A stretch of DNA of 64,000 nucleotides from CAVVNP01 sp963800235. GTDB taxonomy: Bacteria > Actinomycetota > Acidimicrobiia > Acidimicrobiales > Iamiaceae. Positions 50,083 through 58,984 of this stretch are shown piece by piece. The notes under the pieces are model-generated. The model was given only the letters and a program-made list of their open reading frames with translations, ran no database searches and was not told where the DNA came from. The stretch's first letter is position 1; every line of letters begins with the position of its first letter. The stretch covers positions 558,001 to 622,000 of the forward strand of contig CAWDAD010000003.1 of the NCBI GenBank assembly GCA_963800235.1, in the 5' to 3' direction. Position numbers and translations under genes: made by a program.

Positions 50083-52926
50083 GTGGATGCGTCCGGCCAC
50101 CCCGCGACCGGCCGCACCGGCACCGATGGCGACGCCGATGACGACCCGGTCGAGCGCTCCGGTGGCGTCGACGAGGCGGAGGGGGCGGGCGAGCCCCGGG
50201 ACGACGTCGACGCCACCGAGCCCGAGAGCCGGCTGCTGCGCGACCTGCGCAGCAGCCGGCGGGGGCTGTCCGAGCGCGAGGCCGAGCGCCGCCTCCTCGT
50301 CCACGGAGCCAACGAGCTGGAGCGGCGGGCCGGCCGGAGCCGGTGGCGGAAGCTGGCCCAGCAGTTCACCCACCCGCTGGCCCTGCTGCTCTGGGCGGCG
50401 GCTGCGCTGTCGTGGCTCACCGGCATCGTGGCGGTGGCCGTCGCCATCCTGGTGGTGATCGTGGCCAACGCCGGCTTCGCCTTCGTCCAGGAGCTGCAGG
50501 CCGAGCGGGCGGTCGAGGCCCTGGCCGGGTTCATGCCGCCCCGTGCGACCGTGGTGCGCGACGGCGCGCCCCGCTCGATCGAGGCCCGGCTGATCGTCCC
50601 GGGCGACGTGCTGGTCATCGAGGAGGGCGACCGCATCAGCGCCGACGCCCGGCTGCTGGTCGGCACCGTCGAGGTCGACACGTCGACCCTCACGGGGGAG
50701 TCGGTGCCGGTGGCCCGCTCGGCGGAGTGGACCGACGCGGGCGACTCCCTGCTCGACGCGCGCGACCTGGTGTTCAACGGCACCTCGTGCACCGAGGGCA
50801 ACGCCCACGCCGTGGTCTTCGCCACCGGCATGCGCACCGAGCTGGGGCGGATCGCCGCCCTGTCGCAGGGGGTGGCCGACGACGACAGCCCCCTCGAGCG
50901 CCAGGTCCGCACCATCGCCTGGGTGATCGCCGCCGTGGCCGTCGGGCTGGGGGTGGCCTTCCTGCCGCTCGCCACCATCGGCGGTGGCCTCTCGTTCTCC
51001 GATGCCGTCCTCTTCGCCGTCGGCCTGATCGCCGGGCTCGTCCCCGAGGGCCTGCTCCCGGTCATCACGCTGGCACTGGCCCTCGGGGCCCGCGACCTGG
51101 TCCGCCGCAACGCCGTGGTCAAGCGGTTGAGCGCGGTCGAGACCCTCGGCTCCACCGACGTGATCTGCACCGACAAGACCGGCACCCTCACCGAGAACCG
51201 GATGCAGGTGACGGCGGTGTGGACCCCCTCCGGCGAGCTGGCCGGGGTCGGGGCGGACCCCGGCGGTCCGTCCACCGCACCGCCGAACCTCCTGCGCGTC
51301 CTGGCCCGGTGCAGCAACGTGGTGGTCGAGGACGACGACCTGCACGGCGACCCGACCGAGGTCGCCCTGCTCGGGGCCGCCACCCGGCTCGGTGAACCGC
51401 TCGACATCGCCGCCCGCGAGCGCGACCGCCGTGCCGAGCTCCCCTTCGACGCCTCCCGCCAGCTGATGACCACCGTCGACGAGGTCGGCGGAGCGACGTG
51501 GATCGACACCAAGGGATCGCCCGAGGCGGTGCTGGCCCGCTGCACCGCCATCGCCGGCCCGACCCGCGACGCCAGCGCCCCCCGGCCGATGACCGACGCC
51601 GACCGGACCGAGATCGAGCATCGCACCACGGCCTACGCCGGCGAGGGACTCCGGGTGCTGGCCTGCGCCACCCGCCCGCTGGCCCCGGGCGCAGCGGTCC
51701 CCCACGTCCGGGAGGAGGCCGAGGCCGACCTCGAGTTCCTCGGCCTGGTGGCCATGCTCGACCCGCCCCGGCCCGAGATCGTCGCGTCGATCGCCAGCTG
51801 CCACGCCGCCGGCATCCACGTGAACATGGTGACCGGCGACCACCCCCTGACCGCCGCGGCCATCGCCCGGCGGGTCGGCATCGGCGGCCCCGAACCGCGG
51901 GTGATCGGGCCCGACGAGCTCGACGGCATGCCCGAGCCCGAGCTCGACGCCACCCTCGAGTCGGCCGGCGAGCTGGTCTTCGCCCGCACCTCGCCGGTGG
52001 CCAAGCTCCGCATCACCGACGCCCTCCGCAGCCTCGGCCACATCGTGGCGGTGACCGGCGACGGCGTGAACGACGCCCCTGCGCTGCGCCGGGCGGACAT
52101 CGGCGTGGCCATGGGCCGCTCGGGCACCGACGTGGCCCGGGAGTCGGCGACCATGGTCCTGACCGACGACAACTTCGCGACCATCGTGGCCGCCATCGAC
52201 GTCGGGCGGCGCGTCTACGACAACGTCCGCAAGTTCATCTTCTACATCTTCGCCCACGCCACCCCCGAGGTGACCCCCTTCCTCGTGTACGCGCTGGCCC
52301 GGGGCCGGGTCCCGCTGCCGCTCACCGTGCTGCAGCTGCTCGCCTTCGACGTGGGCACCGAGACGGTGCCGGCGCTGGCCCTCGGGCGCGAGCCGGCCGA
52401 GCCGGGGATCATGCAGCGGCCGCCCCGCCCTCGCGGCGAGGGCGTGATCCGGCGGGGGATGCTCCTGCGGGCGTGGCTCTTCGTGGGGCTGATCGCCGCC
52501 GCCCTCCAGATGCTGGCGTTCTTCGTCGTGCTCCACCGGGCGGGGTGGCACCCGGGCGACCCGGTGGGGCCCGGCACGCCGCTGCACCACGACTACCTCC
52601 AGGCCACCACCGTCACCTTCCTCGCCATGGTCGCGGGCCAGGTCGGCACCGCCTTCGCCGCCCGCACCGAGCGGGTCGCCCTGCGCGACGTCGGCATCCT
52701 CAGCAACCGGCTGCTGCTCTGGGGCATCGCCTTCGCCCTCGCCGTGGCCGCGGCGGTCGTCTACGCCCCGCCGTTGCAGGACCTCCTGCACACCGCCGCC
52801 CTGCCGCCCGAGTACCTGCTGCTGGTCGCCCCGTTCCCCTTCATCGTGTGGGGCGCGGACGAGGCGCGCCGCGCGCTGGTCCGCCGCCACGACCGCCGCG
52901 CCGACCGCCAACTCGTCGCCGCCTGA
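50083..52926 (+). CDS. ctpF: P2-type cation ATPase (CtpF-like)
   Basis: This 947-residue P-type ATPase has TGES (204-207), the VPEGLLPVI motif (P321-L324 region, calcium-type), DKTGTLT (D364) and the hinge GDGVNDAP (D660). About ten helices; the C-terminal region includes SN/R-type helices. The N-terminus is extended by about 40 acidic residues. P2A-like ATPases of this group (M. tuberculosis CtpF, a DosR regulon gene) are thought to export Ca2+; the ion is inferred. GTG start 8 nt after a -10-like hexamer; probably leaderless. Confidence 0.9.
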   Translation: MDASGHPATGRTGTDGDADDDPVERSGGVDEAEGAGEPRDDVDATEPESRLLRDLRSSRRGLSEREAERRLLVHGANELERRAGRSRWRKLAQQFTHPLALLLWAAAALSWLTGIVAVAVAILVVIVANAGFAFVQELQAERAVEALAGFMPPRATVVRDGAPRSIEARLIVPGDVLVIEEGDRISADARLLVGTVEVDTSTLTGESVPVARSAEWTDAGDSLLDARDLVFNGTSCTEGNAHAVVFATGMRTELGRIAALSQGVADDDSPLERQVRTIAWVIAAVAVGLGVAFLPLATIGGGLSFSDAVLFAVGLIAGLVPEGLLPVITLALALGARDLVRRNAVVKRLSAVETLGSTDVICTDKTGTLTENRMQVTAVWTPSGELAGVGADPGGPSTAPPNLLRVLARCSNVVVEDDDLHGDPTEVALLGAATRLGEPLDIAARERDRRAELPFDASRQLMTTVDEVGGATWIDTKGSPEAVLARCTAIAGPTRDASAPRPMTDADRTEIEHRTTAYAGEGLRVLACATRPLAPGAAVPHVREEAEADLEFLGLVAMLDPPRPEIVASIASCHAAGIHVNMVTGDHPLTAAAIARRVGIGGPEPRVIGPDELDGMPEPELDATLESAGELVFARTSPVAKLRITDALRSLGHIVAVTGDGVNDAPALRRADIGVAMGRSGTDVARESATMVLTDDNFATIVAAIDVGRRVYDNVRKFIFYIFAHATPEVTPFLVYALARGRVPLPLTVLQLLAFDVGTETVPALALGREPAEPGIMQRPPRPRGEGVIRRGMLLRAWLFVGLIAAALQMLAFFVVLHRAGWHPGDPVGPGTPLHHDYLQATTVTFLAMVAGQVGTAFAARTERVALRDVGILSNRLLLWGIAFALAVAAAVVYAPPLQDLLHTAALPPEYLLLVAPFPFIVWGADEARRALVRRHDRRADRQLVAA

Positions 52927-52983
52927 CGGACCGGCCGCCGACGGCGACGACATCACCGACCGGGACGGGCGGTGCGCCGGCGG

Positions 52984-54339
52984 CTACGTCCCGGCGGCGC
53001 TCTCCTCGGCCTCAGCCAGGGCGGCGAGGCGGTCGACCGACGCCAGCAACCGGTCACGGGTCGTCGCCCGGGCCCGGACGAGCCGGGCGGGGTCGCGCAG
53101 CCCGGTCCAGTCGTAGGTGTGCGACACCCGGCAGCGGCCCTCGCCGAGGGGCTCGACCTCCCACCGCCAGAGGTGGCCCGGCGGCTCGGCCCCCGGCTCC
53201 GACGGCCTCCACGCCAGGCGCCGGCCCTCCTCGAGCTCGACCACGTGGTTCTCCCGCTCGGCCCCCCGGGTGAGGGTGGTGACGAAGACGTCGCCGAGGG
53301 CGCGCACCCGCTGCCCGCCGGCGGCCCGAGCGAGGTTGTCGTTGCCGTCCCACTCCGGTTGACGAGCCGGGTCGGCGATCAGCTCGAACACCCGGTCGGC
53401 CGGCGCCGCCACCTCCCGGGCGGCCGACACGACCCGGCGCTCGGTCCGCGCTCGGCCGGGGAGCTCGTCCCAGCGCACGCCGAGGAACGGCACCCGCCCG
53501 GCGGTCATCGCCGCCAGCTTCTCGCTCATGGCGGTGTGGACCCGGGCGGCGAGGGCACCGGCGTCCTCGTGCTCGGCGGCCACCACCGGATCGAGCACCG
53601 CGGCGCGCATCTTGGCCGGCAGCGGCAGGTACGGGAGCATGCCGGCCACGCCGACGCTCAGCCCGTAGGGCAGGGAGAGGCTGACCGGCAGCGTCTTGGT
53701 CCGGGCGAGCTCGGGCAGCCGCAGGGCCCGGGCCAGCCGCCGTCCGTCGTTCAGGACGAGCAGCGTCTCGCCGGCGCCGGACACGACCACCGGGATGATG
53801 GGCACGCCGGCGTCGAGGGCGATGCGGGCGAACCCGGAGCGGCCGCCGAAGACGACCTGGTTGCGGCGGGAGAAGTCCTTGCCGGCGTCGAGGTCGCCCC
53901 CGGGGAGCACCAGCACGTACCGCCCGGCGGCCAGGCCGTCGAGCGCCGCCTCCCGGCTCGCCGGGCGGAACCCGGCCGGCTCCAGCAGCCGGCCGACGCC
54001 GAGGGTCCAGGCGAGCTGGTGGGTGAGGACGGTGACCTGGGCCCGGTCGTCGGGCCGGAGGCGGTCGGCGAGGGCGGCGAGGGCGAAGGCGTTGGGGTCG
54101 AAGATGCCACCGAAGCCGTGGTTGGCGACGATCAGGGCCGGACCCTCGGGGAGCTGCGACGGACCCTCGTAGTCGAGCCGGGTCCAGCGGGCCAGGACCT
54201 CGCCCACGGTGACGAAGAAGCGCTGGATCGCCCGGCCCTGGGCGCTCAGCCCGTCACCGCCACCGCTCCCCGCCCCTCCGCCCGCCGACCCACCGTCGGG
54301 GCCCGTCGGTCGGCCCCCGCTCGCCGGTTCGCCGTTCAC
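52984..54339 (-). CDS. Acyltransferase (LPLAT) fused to an SRPBCC domain
   Basis: This 451-residue protein has an N-terminal acyltransferase domain (IVANHGFGGIFDPNAF; later YVLVLPGGDLDAGKD; GFARIALDAGVPIIPVV). After residue 300 it has a C-terminal SRPBCC/polyketide-cyclase-type lipid-binding domain (EVAAPADRVFELIADPARQPEWDG ... LGDVFVTTL). The fusion of a transfer enzyme and a lipid-binding cup in one protein is uncommon and may act on complex lipids. GTG start (54337-54339) overlaps the upstream stop (GTGA). Confidence 0.82.
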   Translation of the reverse strand: MNGEPASGGRPTGPDGGSAGGGAGSGGGDGLSAQGRAIQRFFVTVGEVLARWTRLDYEGPSQLPEGPALIVANHGFGGIFDPNAFALAALADRLRPDDRAQVTVLTHQLAWTLGVGRLLEPAGFRPASREAALDGLAAGRYVLVLPGGDLDAGKDFSRRNQVVFGGRSGFARIALDAGVPIIPVVVSGAGETLLVLNDGRRLARALRLPELARTKTLPVSLSLPYGLSVGVAGMLPYLPLPAKMRAAVLDPVVAAEHEDAGALAARVHTAMSEKLAAMTAGRVPFLGVRWDELPGRARTERRVVSAAREVAAPADRVFELIADPARQPEWDGNDNLARAAGGQRVRALGDVFVTTLTRGAERENHVVELEEGRRLAWRPSEPGAEPPGHLWRWEVEPLGEGRCRVSHTYDWTGLRDPARLVRARATTRDRLLASVDRLAALAEAEESAAGT

Positions 54340-54809
54340 GGCGCGGGCGCAGGCGGTCGGGCCTCGTGCCCGGGCCCGCCGTGGGTCCGGCGCCGCTCCT
54401 TCATCTCCGACTCGAGCACGTGCGGCCGGCCGTCGAGCAGCCGATCGCGCACCCGGCCCTCGGCCTCGCGCAGCGGCTGCCAGTAGTCGTGGTCGAACTC
54501 CTCGACCACCTGGAAGCTCCAGCGCCCCTCGATGGCGTTGCGACCCACGATCTCCCGTCGCAGCCGCTCGGCCTGCTCGTCGGCACCGGCGTCGGCCAGG
54601 GCGTCGGCCGCCTCGCCCAGCAGGCCGTCGGCGTGGCCCATCATCTGGTGCCAGTCGTAGAGGTGGCCGCGAGCCCGCTCGACCCACTCGAGCGCCTCGG
54701 TCACCTGCCCCACCGCCTCCACCAGCTCGTCGGACGCGCCCGGCGGCCGACGGTGGGGGTCGTCGGCGGCCAGCTCGTCGGAGGCGTCGTGGTGCGTGTC
54801 CTCGGGCAT
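54336..54809 (-). CDS. Conserved hypothetical helical protein
   Basis: This 157-residue, charged, mostly helical protein (VGQVTEALEWVERARGHLYDWHQMMGHADGLLGEAADAL, later EGRWSFQVVEEFDHDYWQPLREAE) matches no family I can name, although the pattern recalls actinobacterial proteins of unknown function. It is coupled to the acyltransferase-SRPBCC gene by a stop-start overlap, so a common process is likely. Confidence 0.6.
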   Translation of the reverse strand: MPEDTHHDASDELAADDPHRRPPGASDELVEAVGQVTEALEWVERARGHLYDWHQMMGHADGLLGEAADALADAGADEQAERLRREIVGRNAIEGRWSFQVVEEFDHDYWQPLREAEGRVRDRLLDGRPHVLESEMKERRRTHGGPGHEARPPAPAP

Positions 54810-55307
54810 GGCCGGAGTCTGGACCACCGACGCCCGCTCCCGCCCCTCGTCCTCCTCGGACGCCTGCCCGACCCGACCCGCGCCACCGTCACGGGAGCCG
54901 TGCGGCGCGGCCGCTCAGTTCCCGCGGGCCGCTCCGTCGACACCGGAGCCGTCCGGACCGGACCGCACGGGCCGGGGCACCGGGCTTCACTGGACGCACC
55001 GCAGACACCGAGGAGGACCCTGGGCAAGGTCGTCGCCAACGCATCGCCGAGCTCTACGGCGAGGGCTGACCGCGGCGCTCGGCGGCGCAGGGCGACGGGT
55101 GCGGACGCCGCGGCTCCTGGCGTCACCACCCCGTCCCGTCCGGTCCGGCCGCCCACGCCCGGGCCGGTACCGTCGCGCCGTCCTCGTCCGTTGCCGCCGG
55201 CGCCGCCGGCCCGTCGCCGACCCGCGGAGGTGCGCCGTGCCCCTGACCTCCGCCGTGCCCCTGACCTCCGCCGGCCCCACGGGCACCGCCGCCGCCCCCG
55301 ACCGGCG
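54810..55307. other. 498-bp gap without a gene
   Basis: Nothing firm was found. The plus strand contains GGCAAGGTCGTCGCC and GCCGAGCTCTACGGCGAGGGC near 55022-55066, which look like a short protein end in one frame, but no start fits. There is an 18-bp repeat (cgccgtgcccctgacctc, 55233-55250 and 55251-55268) just before the epimerase gene. Confidence 0.4.
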
Positions 55308-56360
55308 ATGAGGGTCGCCGTCACCGGGGCGACCGGCTTCGTCGGCGGTCACGCCGTGGCGGCGATCCACGGGGCGGGCCACCGGGTCACCGCGCTCGTG
55401 CGCGACCGGGCCCGGCTCGAGGCCGTGGCGGTGTCGCTCGACACCCCGGTGCCCGAGGTGGTGGTGGGCGACATGACCGACGCCGCGGCCGTCGCCCGCC
55501 TGGTCGCCGACGCCGACGCCGTCATCCACAGTGCGGCGGTGGTCAGCCTCGACACGCGGCACGAGGCCGAGATGCGGGAGGTCAACCGGGCGGGGACGGC
55601 GACCGTCCTCGATGCCGCCGCCGCCGCCTCGCTCGACCCGATCGTCCACGTGTCGAGCACCAGCGCGCTGTTCCGACCGCGGATCGGCCCCCTCTCCCCC
55701 GACCTGCCGCCGGTCACCGGCGGGCGCGGCTACGGGGCGTCGAAGGCCGAGTGCGAGGTGCTGGCCCGCCGGCACCAGGAGCGGGGCGAGCCGGTGGCCG
55801 TCGTCTACCCGAGCGGGATCATCGGCCCGGCCGCCGGCCAGGCGCTCGGCGAGACCGCCGACGGGGTCAGCCGCTTCCTGCCCGGCGGCTTCATGCCCAC
55901 CCACCGCGGTGCCCTCTCGCTGATCGACGTGCGCGACCTGGCGGCCACCTTCGTGGCCCTGCTCGAACCCGGGCGCGGCCCCCGCCGGATCATGGCCGGC
56001 GGCCACCTGGTGACGATGCAGGCCCTGGCCCTCGCGCTGCGCGACCTGACGGGCCGACGCTTCCCCGTCCCGCCCATCCCGCCGCGGGCGTTGGTCGGCA
56101 CCGGCCGGCTGCTCGACCGCCTGGGCCGCGTGCGGCCCATCGACACGGCCCTCACCGCCGAGGGCATGACGCTGCTGACCCGTTGGGCCGGCACCGACGA
56201 CTCCACCCTCGCCGACCTCGGCGTGCTCCCCCGCGACCTCCGCTCCTCGCTGGCCGACTCCCTGGTCGCCTGGCGAGACGCCGGGCTGGTGACCGACCGC
56301 CAGATCGGCCGCCTGGCCGCCCTCCACCCCTCCCGGGCTCGCGCCCGCCCCGGCCGCTGA
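55308..56360 (+). CDS. NAD-dependent epimerase/dehydratase (extended SDR)
   Basis: This 350-residue protein has the TGATGFVGGHAV NAD motif at residue 7 and the VHSAAVVSL and YGASKAECE (Tyr-x3-Lys) elements of extended SDRs. It lacks a clear substrate motif. It could be a hydroxysteroid, sugar or cinnamoyl-type reductase. ATG 55308; no ribosome site is obvious. Confidence 0.84.
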   Translation: MRVAVTGATGFVGGHAVAAIHGAGHRVTALVRDRARLEAVAVSLDTPVPEVVVGDMTDAAAVARLVADADAVIHSAAVVSLDTRHEAEMREVNRAGTATVLDAAAAASLDPIVHVSSTSALFRPRIGPLSPDLPPVTGGRGYGASKAECEVLARRHQERGEPVAVVYPSGIIGPAAGQALGETADGVSRFLPGGFMPTHRGALSLIDVRDLAATFVALLEPGRGPRRIMAGGHLVTMQALALALRDLTGRRFPVPPIPPRALVGTGRLLDRLGRVRPIDTALTAEGMTLLTRWAGTDDSTLADLGVLPRDLRSSLADSLVAWRDAGLVTDRQIGRLAALHPSRARARPGR

Positions 56361-56506
56361 CCGGACCGGGCCGAGGACCGACGCCCGGGTCGGCTTCTCG
56401 CGCAGTTCTCGCGTCGGGTTGGGACCGCGCTCACGCGCCCCGCCGAGGCTGCTCCGCACCGGGTCCGAGACCGGACCCGGAGCCCCGAGATCAGAGGAGA
56501 TCCTCG

Positions 56507-57037
56507 ATGAACATCGCCCGCAAGACCGTCGCCGTGGGGGCCGTGGTCGGCGCGTCGCTGGCCGGCGGCGCCCTCGGTGCCAGCCTCGTCGGCACCGCCG
56601 GCGCCCAGTCGGCCCCGACCACGCCGACCACCTCGACCGACTCCGGCTCGGGCGGCGGCTCGTCGGACGGCTCCGGCACCGCCGCCCGCCCCGGCATGCC
56701 CGCCCACGGCCGCGCCGAGCACGAGAGCCAGGAGACGCCGGTCACCGGCGCCGACGACACCCGGGCCCAGGACGCGGCGGTGAAGAGCGTCGGCGGCGGC
56801 ACCGCCGGTGAGGTCACCAGCGACCTCACCAAGGACGGCTACGAGGTCACGGTCACCAAGGCCGACGGCTCCCAGGTCGAGGTCCACCTCGACAGCTCGT
56901 TCGGCGTCAGGCAGGGCACGGGCGGCCAGGGCCCCGGCGGCCACGGCCCCGGCGGCCACGGCCCCGGCCACGGTCACGGTCACGGCCCCGCCGATCCGAA
57001 CGACCAGGACGGCCCCCAGGGCCAGGGCGGCGACTGA
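56507..57037 (+). CDS. Secreted PepSY-like protein with a Gly/His-rich tail
   Basis: This 176-residue protein has a signal peptide (MNIARKTVAVGAVVGASLAGGALGA... cleaved near AGAQS). A Ser/Thr/Gly linker follows, then a compact PepSY-like segment (TAGEVTSDLTKDGYEVTVTKADGSQVEVHLD). The tail is GPGGHGPGGHGPGHGHGHGP, which may bind metal ions. Well-formed gaggaga upstream of the ATG. Function unknown. Confidence 0.74.
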   Translation: MNIARKTVAVGAVVGASLAGGALGASLVGTAGAQSAPTTPTTSTDSGSGGGSSDGSGTAARPGMPAHGRAEHESQETPVTGADDTRAQDAAVKSVGGGTAGEVTSDLTKDGYEVTVTKADGSQVEVHLDSSFGVRQGTGGQGPGGHGPGGHGPGHGHGHGPADPNDQDGPQGQGGD

Positions 57038-57101
57038 CCGGGCGACGGACCCGACGCCCTCGTGCCGGCCCGTCGTCGGTCGGCAGGGTGGCTCGGCCGC
57101 G

Positions 57102-57368
57102 TCAGCGGCCGTTGCGCTCGCGGTGGGCGCAGCCGGGCCAGCAGCACGGCCGACGCCGGCCCTCCTCCAGCTCCTCCCGGGTCCGGCGGATGCGCCGCCC
57201 CCGAGTGGCCTCGCGCCTGGCGTCCTCGACCCAGCAGATGAACTCGTTGCGGGCCAGGGGGGTGATGTCCTGCCACGCCGCCTGCGCGACCGGGCTGGCG
57301 GCGAGCCCGTCGCGGAGGTCGCCGGGCAGCTCGTGCACCACCCCTCCCGGCAGCCGTGGCCCGCTCAT
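57102..57368 (-). CDS. YdeI/OmpD-associated-family C-terminal protein
   Basis: This 88-residue protein carries LPGDLRDGLAASPVAQAAWQDITPLARNEFICWVEDAR, the pattern of the OmdA (YdeI-like) C-terminal segment, and a CCWPGC cysteine cluster near the end. It is the short actinobacterial version without the N-terminal domain. Function unknown. ATG at 57366-57368; a GTG three codons earlier is possible. Confidence 0.72.
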   Translation of the reverse strand: MSGPRLPGGVVHELPGDLRDGLAASPVAQAAWQDITPLARNEFICWVEDARREATRGRRIRRTREELEEGRRRPCCWPGCAHRERNGR

Positions 57369-57437
57369 CGGGGCCACCGTACCGAGCGGTCCCGCCGGGC
57401 GTCCCGACCACCCGGTCCGGGCTGCGGCGCCCGCCGA

Positions 57438-58208
57438 TCAGACCGGCGACATCTCGCTGCGCAGGCGGCGGGTGATGCGACCGAGGCGCCGCGAGATCTG
57501 CATCTGGCTGACGCCCTGGCTCTCGGCGATGCAGCTCTGGGTGTCCTCTTCCACGTAGTAGCGGCGGAGCAGCTCCCGGTCGTCGTCGGGGAGCACGGCG
57601 AGGGCGTCGCGCAGGTCGAGGTGGTTCTCGGTGCGCGCGAAGCCGGGGTCCGCCCGGCCCACCACCTCGTAGCCGTCCCCTCGATCCTCGTCGCGCCCTC
57701 CGGTCGGCGCGTCGAGCGGAACCAGCTCTCGCCGGTCATGGGCGGTCGACACCATCCGGATGACGTCCTCCTCCCGGCCGAGGTCGGCCGCCACCTCCGA
57801 CGCGGTCGGCGCCCGGCCGAGCTGCTGGGTCAGCCGCTCGCGCGCGGCGCGGACGGACGGGGTCAGGTCGTGGACCGTGCGCGGCACCCGCAACGCCCAC
57901 CCGAGGTCGCGGTAGTGGCGCTTCAGGGCGCCGATGATCGTCGGTCGGGCGAAGGCGTCGAACGGGATGCCCCGATCGGGGTCGTAGCGGTCGAGGGCGT
58001 GGAGCAACGACTCGCTCGCCACCTGGACGAGGTCCTCGAGCGGTTCGTTGCCACGGTGCATCCGCCGGGCCAACGACCGGGCCAGCGGCAGGTGGTGCAG
58101 GGCCAGACGACGACGGGCGTCCGGGCTGCCGGTGCGGGCGAGCTCGAGGTGCAGTCGCTCCACCTCGGCGTGATCGGAAACGGTTCTTGGCGCAGGCTCC
58201 TCACCCAT
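57438..58208 (-). CDS. SigB/SigF-type alternative sigma factor
   Basis: This 256-residue protein has sigma regions 2 (LVQVASESLLHALDRYDPDRGIPFDAFARPTIIGALKRHYRD), 3 (VSEVAADLGREEDVIRM) and 4 (DLRDALAVLPDDDRELLRRYYVEEDTQSCIAESQGVSQMQISRRLGRI). Its length and spacing fit the SigB/SigF stress group, which is usually controlled by RsbW/RsbV-type partner switching. The PAS-SpoIIE-HATPase-STAS protein encoded 1.5 kb away could supply that control. No anti-sigma gene is adjacent. Confidence 0.88.
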   Translation of the reverse strand: MGEEPAPRTVSDHAEVERLHLELARTGSPDARRRLALHHLPLARSLARRMHRGNEPLEDLVQVASESLLHALDRYDPDRGIPFDAFARPTIIGALKRHYRDLGWALRVPRTVHDLTPSVRAARERLTQQLGRAPTASEVAADLGREEDVIRMVSTAHDRRELVPLDAPTGGRDEDRGDGYEVVGRADPGFARTENHLDLRDALAVLPDDDRELLRRYYVEEDTQSCIAESQGVSQMQISRRLGRITRRLRSEMSPV

Positions 58209-58597
58209 GGGGGACTTCTCCCGGTCGTCGTACCCGGCTTCTCGAGCCGGCGGGGTCTGCCCACCGGTGGCGTCTCCACACCGGTTTCGCCGGTTCGGGT
58301 GAACGACCGGCCATCGTTTGCGCCGGTGGCCGGGGTGGGAGTCGTCACCTGATGGACGGCGAAGGAGGCCACGACCGGGACGAGGAGGGCGCCGAACCGC
58401 AGGAGGTCCCTCCGGCGTCCATCGCCCGACAGCGGGCCAGCCGGCCCGACGACGGCGAGGACGATGAGGACGGCGAGGCGTCCGGCGACCGCAGCCCGGG
58501 CGAGCAGCGGACCCCGACCCACGATGACCAGGACCGCGACGGCGGCTAGGATGAACCCCGGTCGAGACCAGGCCTCTACCCGCGGGAAAGGAAGCTC
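58209..58597. other. 389-bp gap without a confident gene
   Basis: On the minus strand a hydrophobic run (about 58360-58560) is readable but has no good start and runs out of frame into the sigma gene, so I do not call it. The plus strand shows a possible vegetative promoter (TGACCA, 16 nt, TAGGAT at 58547-58552) before the LuxR-type gene at 58598. No terminator or repeat seen. Confidence 0.45.
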
Positions 58598-58984
58598 ATG
58601 GCCTCGACACTCGAACGAATCACTCCGGCGGAGCTGCGGGTGGCGGTCCTGTGTGCTCGAGGGGACTCGAACAGCGACATCGCCGAGGCCCTCTACCTGT
58701 CGACCAACACGGTGAAGACCCACCTCCACCGGCTGTTCACCCGCCTGGGCGTGCACAGCCGGGCCGCGCTGACCTCGGTGCTCATGGCCGACGCCCGCTT
58801 CCGAAGCCTCGTGGCCGACGGCCACGAGCCCTTCGACCTCGTCGACGGGCGCGTCCAGGACCTCCCGCCGGCGAGCAACGGCAACGGCCACGCCCCACGC
58901 GCGAGCAACGGCCACGCCCCACGCCCGGTCGCGGCCGAGGTGGGCCGGGCGGCGGTGGCCGCAGGCAGGTCAAGCCCCCGGTAG
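58598..58984 (+). CDS. LuxR-family helix-turn-helix protein without a receiver
   Basis: This 128-residue protein is essentially a GerE/LuxR HTH (TPAELRVAVLCARGDSNSDIAEALYLSTNTVKTHLHRLFTRLGVHSR) plus a low-complexity tail with SNGNGHAPR repeats. There is no phospho-receiver domain, so it is a lone DNA-binding protein. GGAAAGGAAG lies 6 nt before the ATG. Its 3' end overlaps the GAF-ANTAR gene on the other strand by a few bases. Confidence 0.82.
   Translation: MASTLERITPAELRVAVLCARGDSNSDIAEALYLSTNTVKTHLHRLFTRLGVHSRAALTSVLMADARFRSLVADGHEPFDLVDGRVQDLPPASNGNGHAPRASNGHAPRPVAAEVGRAAVAAGRSSPR

Noticed and set aside
58360..58560. Hydrophobic minus-strand reading frame upstream of the sigma gene
   Set aside because: No ATG/GTG with a ribosome site, and the frame runs into the sigma gene in another phase; looks like a shadow.
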